DNA of 64,000 bases from a virus: positions 1 to 64,000 of the IMG/VR virus record IMGVR_UViG_3300009155_000048. One strand, given 5' to 3'. The notes under the pieces were generated by a model. That model was not told the origin of the DNA and searched no databases. It saw nothing but the letters and a program-made list of their open reading frames with translations. Position 1 is the stretch's first letter, and each line of letters starts with the position of its first letter. The position numbers were made by a program, and so were the translations under genes. Shown here piece after piece: positions 16,869 to 25,746 of this stretch.

Positions 16869-18200
16869 TTAGATAGAATCTAAAAACACATCATTTTCCA
16901 ATGTTAGATATGTCGAATTCAAATTTAATCTAACTTGTGATTTTAAAAAATCACCATCTCTTTGTTTTAACAATTTAAATCTATATATACCCTGTCTTTT
17001 CATCTCCTCAGTGCGAATTATGGCAAAGAAGCTATCAGCCGTCTCCGCTATTGCCTTAGATTCCGGAACTTGTTCTAAAGTAATATCGTTTGCATTCCAA
17101 GCATCCTTTGATACCTGTACTCCAGTAATAACCGGTATTTTAAATTTAGCACCAATTGCTCTTAATCCCTCAGCTAATGATTTACCTTTTGTATAAAGAT
17201 TATCACCAGCAATTCCTTTAACCGCAGCTACTAATGTTATATAATCAACAATAATTAAATCAATTTTAATTCCTTTTTTCTCTTTTAATTTCTGAACATA
17301 ATTATCAAAATCATTTACAGTAGCCGTTCCAGCTGCCCAAAACTTAGTAATAATCTTACCAACTTTTTTCTCGAACAAATCACCACTGTTATTATTTTTA
17401 AGGCTTTGTATTCTTTTCTTAATTGCTTCAGTGTCTTTACTTACAGTATCATAGTCATTAATAGGAATTCTCAATCTCATAGCACCAACACGCTTCATTA
17501 CCTTTCTCTCACTCATTTCAAGTGTGATATAAAGCACATTGTAACCCATATCAGCTGATTTAACCGCAAAGTTTTGCATCCACAATGATTTACCATTGTT
17601 TGTTTCAGCCATAATAACATTTAGCGTTGAAATATCCCAACCACCACCAAGCATATGGTCAATGGTTTCAAATCCTGAACGGATTTTAAATTTAGCGGAA
17701 TCTTGTACGTGATTTTCTGGATCATCAAAGTCAGAACCCATATCATCATCATTAACAAAATCGGTTTTAGACATTTGGTCAACAATACTTTTAATCTTAT
17801 TTGCCGCAATAACAGCTGATTCAAAGTCATTGACAGTATCTAAGTTTCTTGTTTCATCAATTATATCAACAGTACCACTTTTCAATCTATTGGAAAGAAT
17901 CCAAGCATTGAATCTTGGAACAATAAAGTTAATCTCATCATATTCAATAAGATTAACAGTTAACATAGCCTTCAAAATTTCTTTAGTAATAAGACCATCG
18001 CGGTCTTCCAAAGAAACCATTTCTAAAATTTGCTTCGGATGTGGAACTTCTGCATCCGAATTTTTCATCATGTAATTTCGGAGAATTGTGTAAACAAATT
18101 GAATCTCAACATTCTTAAAGAAGAATGGTTCAACAATATCAAAATATCTCTTATTCTTGATAATATACGCAAAAAATACCTTTTCTAAAGATATTGTCAT
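16869..18200 (-). CDS. replicative DNA helicase, DnaB/gp41 type
   Basis: 443 residues, close to T4 gp41. The N-terminal ~150 residues are the helical DnaB-N-like region. The RecA-type motor has Walker A AETNNGKSLW (about residues 196-205; the usual G/P at its start is A-E-T), then LYITLEMSE and Walker B LIIVDYITLV. Motif H4-like KIPVITGVQVSKDAWN and the arginine-finger region KLLKQRDGDF follow. It forms a hexamer that unwinds the fork and recruits primase. A TATAAATA box lies about 20 bases before the start. The unknown acidic protein follows in the same unit. Confidence 0.93.
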   Translation of the reverse strand: MTISLEKVFFAYIIKNKRYFDIVEPFFFKNVEIQFVYTILRNYMMKNSDAEVPHPKQILEMVSLEDRDGLITKEILKAMLTVNLIEYDEINFIVPRFNAWILSNRLKSGTVDIIDETRNLDTVNDFESAVIAANKIKSIVDQMSKTDFVNDDDMGSDFDDPENHVQDSAKFKIRSGFETIDHMLGGGWDISTLNVIMAETNNGKSLWMQNFAVKSADMGYNVLYITLEMSERKVMKRVGAMRLRIPINDYDTVSKDTEAIKKRIQSLKNNNSGDLFEKKVGKIITKFWAAGTATVNDFDNYVQKLKEKKGIKIDLIIVDYITLVAAVKGIAGDNLYTKGKSLAEGLRAIGAKFKIPVITGVQVSKDAWNANDITLEQVPESKAIAETADSFFAIIRTEEMKRQGIYRFKLLKQRDGDFLKSQVRLNLNSTYLTLENDVFLDSI

Positions 18201-18218
18201 TCAATATTAATTATTTTT

Positions 18219-18226
18219 TATTTATA
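18219..18226 (-). promoter_or_regulatory. T4-late-like box TATAAATA before the helicase
   Basis: Reads TATAAATAAAAAAT on the minus strand, 18 bases before the helicase ATG. TATAAATA is the T4 late promoter consensus, and a gp55-like factor is encoded here; in such AT-rich DNA chance matches are frequent. Confidence 0.3.
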
Positions 18227-18331
18227 GTTGCTGGGATAGTCTAAGTTTAATACATATTGTTCATGAAATTAATTCTCATTTACCAATTTTATTAATTTGT
18301 AAATTTTACCAGTTTATATTATAATAAAAAA

Positions 18332-18706
18332 TTAAGAAAATATCCAATTAAAATTTGGATATTTTTTTGTAATATGTGACCAATATCCACCACTAACATC
18401 ATTATCAACAATAATAGTGTCACCATCTTTAAGATTTTGTAAAATCACTTCTACAACTTTTGTAGCAATACCCTTTTGATTAGTAGAATTAACTATAGAT
18501 TTGATTTCTATAGCATCTTCATGAAATTTAAGTAAGAGTCCAAGAATAGAATCTTTTGAAATCAAAGAAACTTGTGGCCTGTTGAGTTTGTCTAATTCAG
18601 TAGAGGCCCATAAAAAGTTTTTAGTCACTTTAATATGTGGAAAATATGTAGATAACTCATTTGATATTTGAGTCATTAAGTTAAATTTATTGAATTCTAA
18701 TATCAT
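18332..18706 (-). CDS. GNAT-like acetyltransferase fold, small
   Basis: 124 residues. EIKSIVNSTNQKGIATKVVE resembles the GNAT strand-4/acetyl-CoA-binding loop (i.si.v....rgkGigt.ll), followed by DTIIVDNDVSGGYWSHITKK, a common end of phage GNAT-like proteins. The canonical Q/R-x-x-G-x-G/A is reduced to N-Q-K-G-I-A, so activity is uncertain. The N-terminus MILEFNKFNLMT loosely fits the shared tag. It overlaps the SCM-family gene upstream by 4 bases, implying coupled translation. Confidence 0.5.
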   Translation of the reverse strand: MILEFNKFNLMTQISNELSTYFPHIKVTKNFLWASTELDKLNRPQVSLISKDSILGLLLKFHEDAIEIKSIVNSTNQKGIATKVVEVILQNLKDGDTIIVDNDVSGGYWSHITKKYPNFNWIFS

Positions 18707-20955
18707 ATGTAAGGATTTAAATCTCTAAGTGAAATTGAATTACTAATAAATGACATAAATGCGTCTCTACTTATGTTATACTCTCTAGCCATTTCATCCG
18801 AAACAACTCTAATATCTCCACGTAAATCATCAATATAATTTCTAACTATCTTTCTACAAATTTCAGTAAAATCTGAAAAGTAGATGCCTGATATATCACC
18901 ATCACGGTCACGTATATTACTAATTCTATCCATGAAATTGGTAGCCTTTTCTGATCTCAACCAATCATTAACCATACCTCTTGAGTCACTAGTATCATCA
19001 TAAATTATAAAAGCTAATGTTAATCCAGATAATATTTCATACACTAGTTGTACTTGGTCATCGGTTAAATTGTAATTTTCAAATCTTGAAAGGATTTCAA
19101 GATTAATAGATTCATCAATTGTCATAAATTTTTTCCAAACTAAATCAAAAAATTTTAAATATAAATCAGTACCATCTATGCCACTCATTTTGCTATCGAT
19201 TTCAAATTGTCTTCTATAACCAGATGAATTTTTTAACCAAAGCTCATGAAACTTTGTTTTAGTTTCAATAATTGAATCTTTAGTAGATTGGTCAATATTT
19301 GACTCATTTACAAAGTTCATAAATTTTGTATAGTTTAATTGTTCATAAGATGATCTAAAATCAACTACACTAATCCATTTATTATCGTCACTCGGAGTCA
19401 ATCCAAATAAAATAGCATCTTCTCTAAGAAGATATGCTCTACCATCTCTTTCTTTAACTAATTCGGTGAAGTTGTTAACTTTTGGTATAACATCATAATA
19501 TCTACCACAATCAAAAAGCTCAAAACACCCCTGTTTTATTTGCCATTCATTCCAAAAATCTTTTACCACTAAATCATCACTGTAATATCTTTCACCACCG
19601 AGTTTATAATCTGGTGTCTTCCAATCATTCGACTTTAGCTTTGTTTCTATTTCAAATAGATTCTCATGACGTTCCATTTTTGAAATAAAATCAATTGGAT
19701 GTAAGTAATCACCAATATATTTAGTTGCAACTTTAATTATTGCATCTCTATGTATTAATCCAAATTCTTTAGTATCCACAGCTTGTCTCTTATCAATCCA
19801 ATCTTGCATTGATTCCGACCAAACAGCATTGTCTTGATATATCCACTCATCTAAAAATTCACATTTTTTACACATAGACTTTGGAACCCACCCAAACTTA
19901 CTATCTTCTATAGCTTCCTTTCTATTAATAAACATATTTAGCTTTTTTGAGAATACATGACTTAATCTACTTGGTAATCCCTCATTATGATTTCTAATTT
20001 CAGATACAGAATAGTTTCTTGTGATATCTTTATCATGCCAATGATTAAAATTGGAAACATATCCATTACCTAAAATTTTTCCTTCTTTATCAATCTTTTC
20101 ATATAAATAATTGAAACTATCAGCATATGGATAATGTTCAAAATTAACTTTATTTAAGAAAACTTTCATCTCATATTGATTTTCCGAATTTTTATGTGAT
20201 GCTAATATCTTTGGATCTTTATTACATAAGTTATCAACAACCCAATCAAATAAGAATTGAAAATCAGAGTCTTGTTCTGTATAGATTCTATCTAAGTAAA
20301 ACTTTTTATTACCTTGTGATGTTTCATCCAATACCCAAAATAGTGCTCTAGCTACTAATTTACCCTCATCTGTGATAATTACCATTGATATTTTATCTGG
20401 ATTTTCAGCATAAATATTCATAAAGTGATTAACCTTTTCATATCTCATACAAGAACTACCTAACGTTCCTTTATCAGAGTTATAATTATTTATATTATAC
20501 CATTTTAGAATATCTTTACCTTTAACAACTTCAGTTTTACGACTTACAATACCATGTTTTTTATTCCAAGTAGATTTGAAATTATTGATGAATTTTTCAA
20601 CATCGGTATCTTTGAATTGGTTGTGTCCATTATCTTTAAGAATCTGATTAATCATTCTACCAATTTTAGCATTACCTTTAGTTTTGGTAGTAACATCATC
20701 ACCTTTAGTTAGAAATCTTTGATATTGATTATCTGGTAAAAATGAAACCTCATCATTCTTTTCTTTATCAACATCAATTAGGTTGTAATTAGTTTTAATA
20801 TCAGGTTTATCATCAATAATACTATATAAAATATCAGCTATCTTATCACCATTTGGCATATCATGTATAATGTTCTTAAATTCTTTTGATGTAACCATAA
20901 CAGATTCCAACAATTGATATACTAAATAATCACTATATTTACGAGCTAATTTCAT
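18703..20955 (-). CDS. SCM-family phage protein, paralogue 1
   Basis: 750 residues, family not recognised, but clearly related to the genes at 28553-30565 and 33105-34685. Order of conserved parts: tag-like N-terminus MKLARKYSDYLVYQLLES; a helical module with VSFLPDNQYQ and IGRMINQILKDNG ... DVEKFINNFK; GKDILKWYNINNY; GSSCMRYE; LVARALFWVL; LDRIYTEQDSD; and YPYADSFNYLY. The invariant C, R, W and D-R suggest an enzyme active site or a conserved binding core. The C-terminal half has CKKCEFLDEWIYQD and a helical tail unlike the paralogues. No membrane segment. It follows the DnaJ-zinc-motif membrane protein by 1 base. Possibly a virion-packaged effector. Confidence 0.7.
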   Translation of the reverse strand: MKLARKYSDYLVYQLLESVMVTSKEFKNIIHDMPNGDKIADILYSIIDDKPDIKTNYNLIDVDKEKNDEVSFLPDNQYQRFLTKGDDVTTKTKGNAKIGRMINQILKDNGHNQFKDTDVEKFINNFKSTWNKKHGIVSRKTEVVKGKDILKWYNINNYNSDKGTLGSSCMRYEKVNHFMNIYAENPDKISMVIITDEGKLVARALFWVLDETSQGNKKFYLDRIYTEQDSDFQFLFDWVVDNLCNKDPKILASHKNSENQYEMKVFLNKVNFEHYPYADSFNYLYEKIDKEGKILGNGYVSNFNHWHDKDITRNYSVSEIRNHNEGLPSRLSHVFSKKLNMFINRKEAIEDSKFGWVPKSMCKKCEFLDEWIYQDNAVWSESMQDWIDKRQAVDTKEFGLIHRDAIIKVATKYIGDYLHPIDFISKMERHENLFEIETKLKSNDWKTPDYKLGGERYYSDDLVVKDFWNEWQIKQGCFELFDCGRYYDVIPKVNNFTELVKERDGRAYLLREDAILFGLTPSDDNKWISVVDFRSSYEQLNYTKFMNFVNESNIDQSTKDSIIETKTKFHELWLKNSSGYRRQFEIDSKMSGIDGTDLYLKFFDLVWKKFMTIDESINLEILSRFENYNLTDDQVQLVYEILSGLTLAFIIYDDTSDSRGMVNDWLRSEKATNFMDRISNIRDRDGDISGIYFSDFTEICRKIVRNYIDDLRGDIRVVSDEMAREYNISRDAFMSFISNSISLRDLNPYI

Positions 20956-20956
20956 A

Positions 20957-21853
20957 TTATTGTTCTTTTATTAAAGTATTTTTACCTAAGTCTTTACCTT
21001 CTCCATCTTTAATATCATATGGTCTAGCAAAAGTAGGTTTATCTAAATCTTTATTAATTTTAATGTTCAATTTATCTTTTAGTTTAGTAACTAAATAGTT
21101 AAATCCATTTTTTGCTAAAAATGTACCAATACCAACACCAATAGAAAGAAAATTCATTGGAAGTGTTTCAATATTAAAATCATACTTATCAATCATCCAT
21201 CTAATTGCATTCATTGATGGTATTAAAATAGTTGTATAAGCAAACATATCTAAAAATCCACTTATTATATAAGGAGTATTCTTAAAAATAGTCTTAAATA
21301 AATTACCAATTGATTTGAAACAAGAAACTAATTTTTTAACAATTCCATTTCCAAATCCTCTTAATTTTAATTCTTCTAATATAGTTCTCGCATCTGCCTT
21401 AGTTACTTCACTCTTAAATGCTCCAGAACCATTACAAGACTTACATTCTTCTTCACTTCCATCTTCTTCTTCTTCTTCACCGATGTAACCCAATCCATCA
21501 CAGTCTGGACATTCTACAACATCATCTCCAGCTTTATTATTCTTTTCTTCTAAGTAAGTAATAGCAAGAGCGGCAATAGTTAATAAAACTATATTCTCTG
21601 AATTCAAATCTACTTTAAGATTGCCATTTTTAATAAGATTTTCAACAACTGGATACATTGCTCTAATTCCAGCACCAAATGTAAAAACTAAACTATAGTT
21701 AAATTTCAAATCTCTTGATAAAGATTTAAGAATATTCTGAATATACGAATCATCAACAGATTCATTTAGCTTAGGATTAATAATCATTTCAATAAGTTCT
21801 TCAGCCATTTTTAATGACTCTTTGTGTTGATTATATTTTAATATTTTAGACAT
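20957..21853 (-). CDS. membrane protein with DnaJ-type zinc motif
   Basis: 298 residues, not recognised. The N-terminus MSKILKYNQHKES fits the shared tag. Hydrophobic segments occur near residues 85-100 (IVLLTIAALAITYL), 195-215 (PYIISGFLDMFAYTTILIPS) and 235-250. Between them are CPDCDGLGYI and CKSCNGSGAF, two CxxCxGxG units as in the DnaJ zinc finger, separated by an acidic loop. The protein may therefore sit in a membrane with a cytoplasmic zinc hairpin. It is expressed with the SCM paralogue next to it. The third SCM paralogue carries many copies of the same zinc unit, which links the two in theme. Confidence 0.6.
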   Translation of the reverse strand: MSKILKYNQHKESLKMAEELIEMIINPKLNESVDDSYIQNILKSLSRDLKFNYSLVFTFGAGIRAMYPVVENLIKNGNLKVDLNSENIVLLTIAALAITYLEEKNNKAGDDVVECPDCDGLGYIGEEEEEDGSEEECKSCNGSGAFKSEVTKADARTILEELKLRGFGNGIVKKLVSCFKSIGNLFKTIFKNTPYIISGFLDMFAYTTILIPSMNAIRWMIDKYDFNIETLPMNFLSIGVGIGTFLAKNGFNYLVTKLKDKLNIKINKDLDKPTFARPYDIKDGEGKDLGKNTLIKEQ

Positions 21854-21916
21854 ATTGAATATATATTAATTATTATACTTTAATTTTTAACTTTAATAAA
21901 AATGTACATTTTGGTA

Positions 21917-21930
21917 TTAATATATATTAA
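21917..21930 (+). promoter_or_regulatory. candidate phage promoter, TTAATATATATTAA
   Basis: A palindromic version of the motif directly before the ATG at 21932. Its position favours that start over one ten codons upstream. Confidence 0.4.
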
Positions 21931-21931
21931 A

Positions 21932-22123
21932 ATGAAATGTATTAAATTATTTGAAAACTTCTCTGATAGTGATTCAGAAAAACCAAAAGAAAGACCTGAG
22001 AGAAAAGCAAGACCTGAAAAAAAGGACATTAAAAGATGTATTGGTCAATGCGAAAGAAAGTTTTTCTTAAAAGACGGCAAACCAGTTGTGTATTGTCCAT
22101 CTTGTGATAGAATATTGAATTAA
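21932..22123 (+). CDS. small zinc-ribbon-like protein with N-terminal tag
   Basis: 63 residues from MKCIKLFENFSDSD, a model example of the shared tag. A charged P/E/K/R-rich linker follows. The C-terminal 30 residues carry RCIGQCERKFFLKDGKPVVY then CPSCDRILN, two CxxC-type knuckles that should bind one zinc. The longer frame upstream would place the promoter-like motif inside the gene. It is the first of three small tagged genes in a row on this strand. Confidence 0.65.
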   Translation: MKCIKLFENFSDSDSEKPKERPERKARPEKKDIKRCIGQCERKFFLKDGKPVVYCPSCDRILN

Positions 22124-22124
22124 A

Positions 22125-22139
22125 TTTTTAATATATATA
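22125..22139 (+). promoter_or_regulatory. candidate phage promoter, TTTTTAATATATATA
   Basis: Strong match to the recurring motif, 25 bases before the next start codon. Confidence 0.45.
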
Positions 22140-22164
22140 GTTATATAAAAAACAAGTAAAAAAC

Positions 22165-22458
22165 ATGAAATACTTAAAATTATTTGAAGACTACAAACAA
22201 GAAGAATTGTGCAAAGAATGTGATTGCAAACTATCTGAATGTAAATGTGACAATGCTGAAGAAGCAAACGAAGCTAAAAAGGCTAAGCCAGATTTCTTAG
22301 ACTTAGATAAAGACGGTGATAAGAAAGAGTCTATGAAAAAAGCAGCTGCTGATAAAAAGAAAGATGGTAAGTCAGAAAAGCCTGCTAAATTAACCGCAGC
22401 TCAAAAGAAACTTCCAGAAGGGCTGAGAAAAGCAATTGAAGCTAGAAAGAAAAAGTAA
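22165..22458 (+). CDS. small tagged basic protein with EF-hand-like loop
   Basis: 97 residues. MKYLKLFEDYKQEE is the clearest copy of the shared tag. A cysteine-rich stretch CKECDCKLSECKC follows. Then comes PDFLDLDKDGDKKESM, which contains an EF-hand-type calcium loop core (DLDKDGDKKE) known from many T4-like phages of aquatic bacteria. The C-terminus is lysine-rich (LRKAIEARKKK). Small basic proteins with such a tag would suit internal head proteins injected with DNA; this is inference. Its stop overlaps the next ATG (TAATG). Confidence 0.65.
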   Translation: MKYLKLFEDYKQEELCKECDCKLSECKCDNAEEANEAKKAKPDFLDLDKDGDKKESMKKAAADKKKDGKSEKPAKLTAAQKKLPEGLRKAIEARKKK

Positions 22459-22721
22459 TGAAACATCTAAGAACTTTTGAGAGTTTTTCTAAGTCAACCG
22501 AAGATGAAACTAAAGATTTCTTAGATCAATTTGGCGAAGACTCTGATGCAGCTAATACTATAGGAATTGGCGTTCCTTGTACAGACTGTAATTGTGTTGT
22601 AGAAGAATGTAATTGTGGATGCAAATCCTGTAAAACAAAACAAAAACACGGTGTTAGTTTCAAAAGAGAACCATATAAACAAGATTATACACCAGATAAA
22701 AAAGATGAAATAACAAAATAA
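22458..22721 (+). CDS. small tagged cysteine-rich protein
   Basis: 87 residues, not recognised. It begins MKHLRTFESFSKST, the shared tag. The middle holds CTDCNCVVEECNCGCKSC, eight cysteines in 18 residues, probably a metal cluster. The end is basic and polar. It is translated in overlap with the previous tagged gene and followed by a strong terminator, so it closes a three-gene unit of small tagged proteins. Confidence 0.6.
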   Translation: MKHLRTFESFSKSTEDETKDFLDQFGEDSDAANTIGIGVPCTDCNCVVEECNCGCKSCKTKQKHGVSFKREPYKQDYTPDKKDEITK

Positions 22722-22748
22722 AAAACCACTCATATATGAGTGGTTTTT
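22721..22748. terminator. bidirectional terminator
   Basis: AAAAACCACTCAT pairs with ATGAGTGGTTTTT, with T-runs on both strands. It separates the small tagged genes from the helicase gene that converges on it. Confidence 0.85.
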
Positions 22749-22751
22749 TAT

Positions 22752-24023
22752 TTATGATCCAACTTTGACATCTATCCGTTTAATTGCTACTTGTAACCAA
22801 TCCGGTATTAAATGTGAACTATACTTTAAGATATCAGAAAAGGATCCATCTATAATAATCGTATCTGCGAAATCGGTTTTGCTCCTTACTGAACGACCAG
22901 TCATTTGTAGTAAACCACAAACAGTTTTCCAGGCATACCACTCTGGATTATTTTTCTGTCGCATTTTGTTTTTTTGTGAACCGAGGCTAGGATACGGAAT
23001 TTTAGCTATAATTTGAAATCTACTTCTATCATGGTCAAATGAAACTCCAGTTCCAACAGATGGACTAACAAAAACTGTTGGATCCTCTGTTTCAAAATGT
23101 TTTCTCAACATTTCATCTTTATTACTGGATTCATGAAACACTAATCTTGGATTGTCAACGCCTCTTTGGATCCAATTTGATAACTCAAAAGAATTGGTGT
23201 GAATGATTCCTTTTTTACCTTCATACTTTTTCAACAACTTATGTAAATAAGTAACATAATTCTTAAATGTTTCTTCTTTTTTAGCATAAGACATTTTACC
23301 CAATGGCATATAATATATTGGTCTGTTTTCAACCGGAAACGGTGATGGTACAGAATAGTAAACTGTTTTATCTTCATCTAATCCATTTAATTCTGAAAAT
23401 AATCTTTTATCTAAAATAGTACCAGACATTAAGATAACCATATCATACTTACTCCAAACATACTTATCTAAGTAGTCATAAGCCCAAATTGGTTCTAATG
23501 ATAATTCTTTTTGATCTGTTTTTTCATTGAAATAAGTTTCAAGTACCCAATTGTGTGGATTTTCTTTATATTCTTTTAAGAAAAGGTCAATTTTTAATTG
23601 ATATTGTTTTAAGTCACTTATAACTTGCATCAACTTAACATCGCTATTTCCACCAACACCAGTTATCTTAGATATTCTTAAATCTCTTTTATCTTGTTTA
23701 ATATTTCTACCACCTTGCATAGACTTATCAACATCATCAATGGTTTGAATAACCTCACCTTTAAGATACTCTAAGAAAGTAATATACTGAGTAATAGTTC
23801 CAACTTTTTTAAGTTTCTTTAAGATATCATCCTCATTAGTAAACTTCAATTTCTTAACAGTAGTTTCTGTTATTTTAATAGAAACAAAATCACTCATTAC
23901 ATCATCAAATTCGTGGCAATTACTAACACAATGATTACTTGCAAAATAATTGTGATTGTCTTTTATATGTAAATTATAAACATCTTCTTTATAATCTATT
24001 TTTTTAATACTTTTAATTTTCAT
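22752..24023 (-). CDS. DinG/XPD-like helicase, C-terminal part preceded by split-intein C half
   Basis: 423 residues. The first 35 residues are an intein C-terminal half: VYNLHIKDNHNYFAS (block F) and HCVSN before Cys36 (block G; the usual penultimate His is Ser). From Cys36 the host protein resumes CHEFDDVMSDF, completing the D-E-C-H box begun in the gene at 24861. Further motifs are ILMSGTILDKR, GIIHTNSFELSNW, VSPSVGTGVSFDHDRSRFQI and the motif VI QMTGRSVRSKTD. It is a superfamily 2 helicase that needs trans-splicing with the N part to be complete. Its ATG overlaps the stop of the nuclease gene (ATGA). Confidence 0.9.
   Translation of the reverse strand: MKIKSIKKIDYKEDVYNLHIKDNHNYFASNHCVSNCHEFDDVMSDFVSIKITETTVKKLKFTNEDDILKKLKKVGTITQYITFLEYLKGEVIQTIDDVDKSMQGGRNIKQDKRDLRISKITGVGGNSDVKLMQVISDLKQYQLKIDLFLKEYKENPHNWVLETYFNEKTDQKELSLEPIWAYDYLDKYVWSKYDMVILMSGTILDKRLFSELNGLDEDKTVYYSVPSPFPVENRPIYYMPLGKMSYAKKEETFKNYVTYLHKLLKKYEGKKGIIHTNSFELSNWIQRGVDNPRLVFHESSNKDEMLRKHFETEDPTVFVSPSVGTGVSFDHDRSRFQIIAKIPYPSLGSQKNKMRQKNNPEWYAWKTVCGLLQMTGRSVRSKTDFADTIIIDGSFSDILKYSSHLIPDWLQVAIKRIDVKVGS
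23919..24023 (-). other. split-intein C-terminal half (Int-C)
   Basis: 35 codons from the ATG to the Asn before Cys36. Its length and block F/G order match natural split inteins of the gp41-1 kind. Ser replaces the usual penultimate His. Confidence 0.8.
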
Positions 24024-24889
24024 TTCTCAAACTGTTTTAAATTTTTAACTATCTTATCTTCACTTGGTTGCCCTTTTACTATACTTTCATTATAGTTTCT
24101 GATAAACCACTTATCTGTTATTATTACAAATTTATAGTCTTTTAGATTACACCACTTTTTAGCATATCTAATTTTAGTTCTAACTTTATGGTCATCAATA
24201 TTTGATAGAGGTTTTATCTCATATAAAATCTTATTTTCAGTATCAACAAAATCAACTATATAATTATGTTGTACTCCTTTGTATTTGTATGGAATAACAA
24301 CTTTCTCATAAATCAAATCAACATTAAATAATTGAAAATAAGCTTCCCAGGTGGATCTAGTTTTAGTTTTGATAAATTCATTTCCTCTGTAAAATTCTAT
24401 TTCACATCTCGATTTAGCCCAACTATTAGTAACATTAGGTATAAATTTACCATCTCTTATATTGGCCTTCATCTTAACTGAATTTTTATTACACATAGAT
24501 TTAAAAGTTTCACTACTCATCCTATGACTTGTATTATTTTCACCAAGTTGTCTATCCGAAATTGATTTATAATTACACTTAGGATCATCACAGAACTTAT
24601 AAATTCCATATTTTTTTCTAATTAAATTAAAATCTTCTCTATTTGGGAACAAACTTGTAATTTTTCTTTTATTTGGACAATTTTTACTTTTACACTTCTT
24701 ATCCCAATGTTCTGTTAAAAATTCAAAACAAGTTTTAATTTCATCAAATTTTAATTTATAACCTAATTCTAAAAATATCATATTTAATGATGATATCTTA
24801 TCCCTTTCCAATTTCTTATAAATAAATCTGTCTTTAATACTTGAGATATAATCATATATTTTATTCTTCTCCTCTATTGTCAAATTCAT
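24020..24889 (-). CDS. PD-(D/E)XK-type homing endonuclease inside a fractured gene
   Basis: 289 residues between the two halves of the split helicase, in a different frame. Features are a zinc-knuckle-like CKSKNCPNKRK and C...C pair in the first third, a central basic region, and a C-terminal nuclease core HNYIVDFVDTENKILYEIKP (D ... E-x-K), then AKKWCNLKDYKFVIITD. This is the PD-(D/E)XK/Vsr-like pattern found in endonucleases of 'fractured' intein genes (Dassa and colleagues, 2009). It would cut intein-less alleles and copy the whole cassette. Its start overlaps the N half by 29 bases and its stop overlaps the C half by 4. Confidence 0.8.
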   Translation of the reverse strand: MNLTIEEKNKIYDYISSIKDRFIYKKLERDKISSLNMIFLELGYKLKFDEIKTCFEFLTEHWDKKCKSKNCPNKRKITSLFPNREDFNLIRKKYGIYKFCDDPKCNYKSISDRQLGENNTSHRMSSETFKSMCNKNSVKMKANIRDGKFIPNVTNSWAKSRCEIEFYRGNEFIKTKTRSTWEAYFQLFNVDLIYEKVVIPYKYKGVQHNYIVDFVDTENKILYEIKPLSNIDDHKVRTKIRYAKKWCNLKDYKFVIITDKWFIRNYNESIVKGQPSEDKIVKNLKQFEK

Positions 24890-25196
24890 GGGATTCTATT
24901 TTTTCATTTATATATAAAATCTCATCTTCTTCATTCAAATCTTCTACTTTTTTCCAATCACCATTTAATAACTTTACTTTGTGATTACCTGTTATTTTTA
25001 AATTGTCACCATTTTCCATTTCAATCTCATACATCTGTTTGCCTTTATTTAGGTTCCTATGCAATTTAACAACTGGCTTTATTTCTATATCACCACTGTC
25101 CTCATTTATAGTTTTAACTAAATCACCAATCTCTATATCTTTTATCTTTTTAAAACTTCCATCAGATAAAGTTATTTCAGTATCAGGATGAAGACA
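24861..25196 (-). other. split-intein N-terminal half (Int-N)
   Basis: 111 codons plus stop from Cys168 of the helicase fragment. CLHPDTEITLSDG is a standard intein block A; the insertion falls exactly inside the D-E-x-H box. Confidence 0.85.
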
Positions 25197-25697
25197 CTCA
25201 TCTACAATTAAAACATTAGCCTTTCTTTGATCCATAACTCCATTATTATAAAGAGCATATATTAAATATAAGTAAAAATTAGTTAAACTAACTCTACCAC
25301 CAATGTATCCACCTTTGGCATCATCATACGGACAAAAATCACAACTGGTTTTATTTAGTCTATTAAACTCTTTACCATTTGCACAAGAACAAGCGTATTG
25401 AGCACACTCATAATTTTCTTTACCTTTTAGATTATTGATGGATTCATATGTATCATCATATTGGTCTTGTAGAATTTTACCAGCAGTTATAATATCAACT
25501 TTTGATCCAACATCAATTTTTGAGGTATACCAATCAGATATCATCATAGCTAAGTGACTTTTACCACTACCGACCGGCATATTTAATAGGAAAAACTTAG
25601 TATCTGGTTTATCACTCTTAGTCTTTATAATGAAGTCAAGTGCGTCTGTTTGTTCTTGACGTGGTGTATATTTGATTAAATCTTTCTTAATTGACAT
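24861..25697 (-). CDS. DinG/XPD-like helicase, N-terminal part with split-intein N half
   Basis: 278 residues. Residues 1-167 are helicase: a Q-motif-like PRQEQTDAL, Walker A NMPVGSGKSHLA (about 39-50), and four cysteines in CAQYACSC ... CDFCPYDD that match an iron-sulphur cluster of the XPD/DinG family. The host part ends LIVDE. From Cys168 an intein N half begins CLHPDTEITLSDGSFKKIKD and runs 111 residues with the block B-like GNHKVKL. The protein stops without a nuclease domain, so splicing must occur in trans with the product of 22752-24023. Together they give a helicase of about 555 residues. Confidence 0.9.
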   Translation of the reverse strand: MSIKKDLIKYTPRQEQTDALDFIIKTKSDKPDTKFFLLNMPVGSGKSHLAMMISDWYTSKIDVGSKVDIITAGKILQDQYDDTYESINNLKGKENYECAQYACSCANGKEFNRLNKTSCDFCPYDDAKGGYIGGRVSLTNFYLYLIYALYNNGVMDQRKANVLIVDECLHPDTEITLSDGSFKKIKDIEIGDLVKTINEDSGDIEIKPVVKLHRNLNKGKQMYEIEMENGDNLKITGNHKVKLLNGDWKKVEDLNEEDEILYINEKIESHEFDNRGEE

Positions 25698-25731
25698 AAA
25701 AGTTATATAGTCAATATTTAGATTAGTTTAA

Positions 25732-25741
25732 TTAATATATA
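25732..25741 (+). promoter_or_regulatory. candidate phage promoter, TTAATATATA
   Basis: Exact motif 5 bases before the ATG of the HAD-family gene. Confidence 0.4.
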
Positions 25742-25746
25742 CAAAT

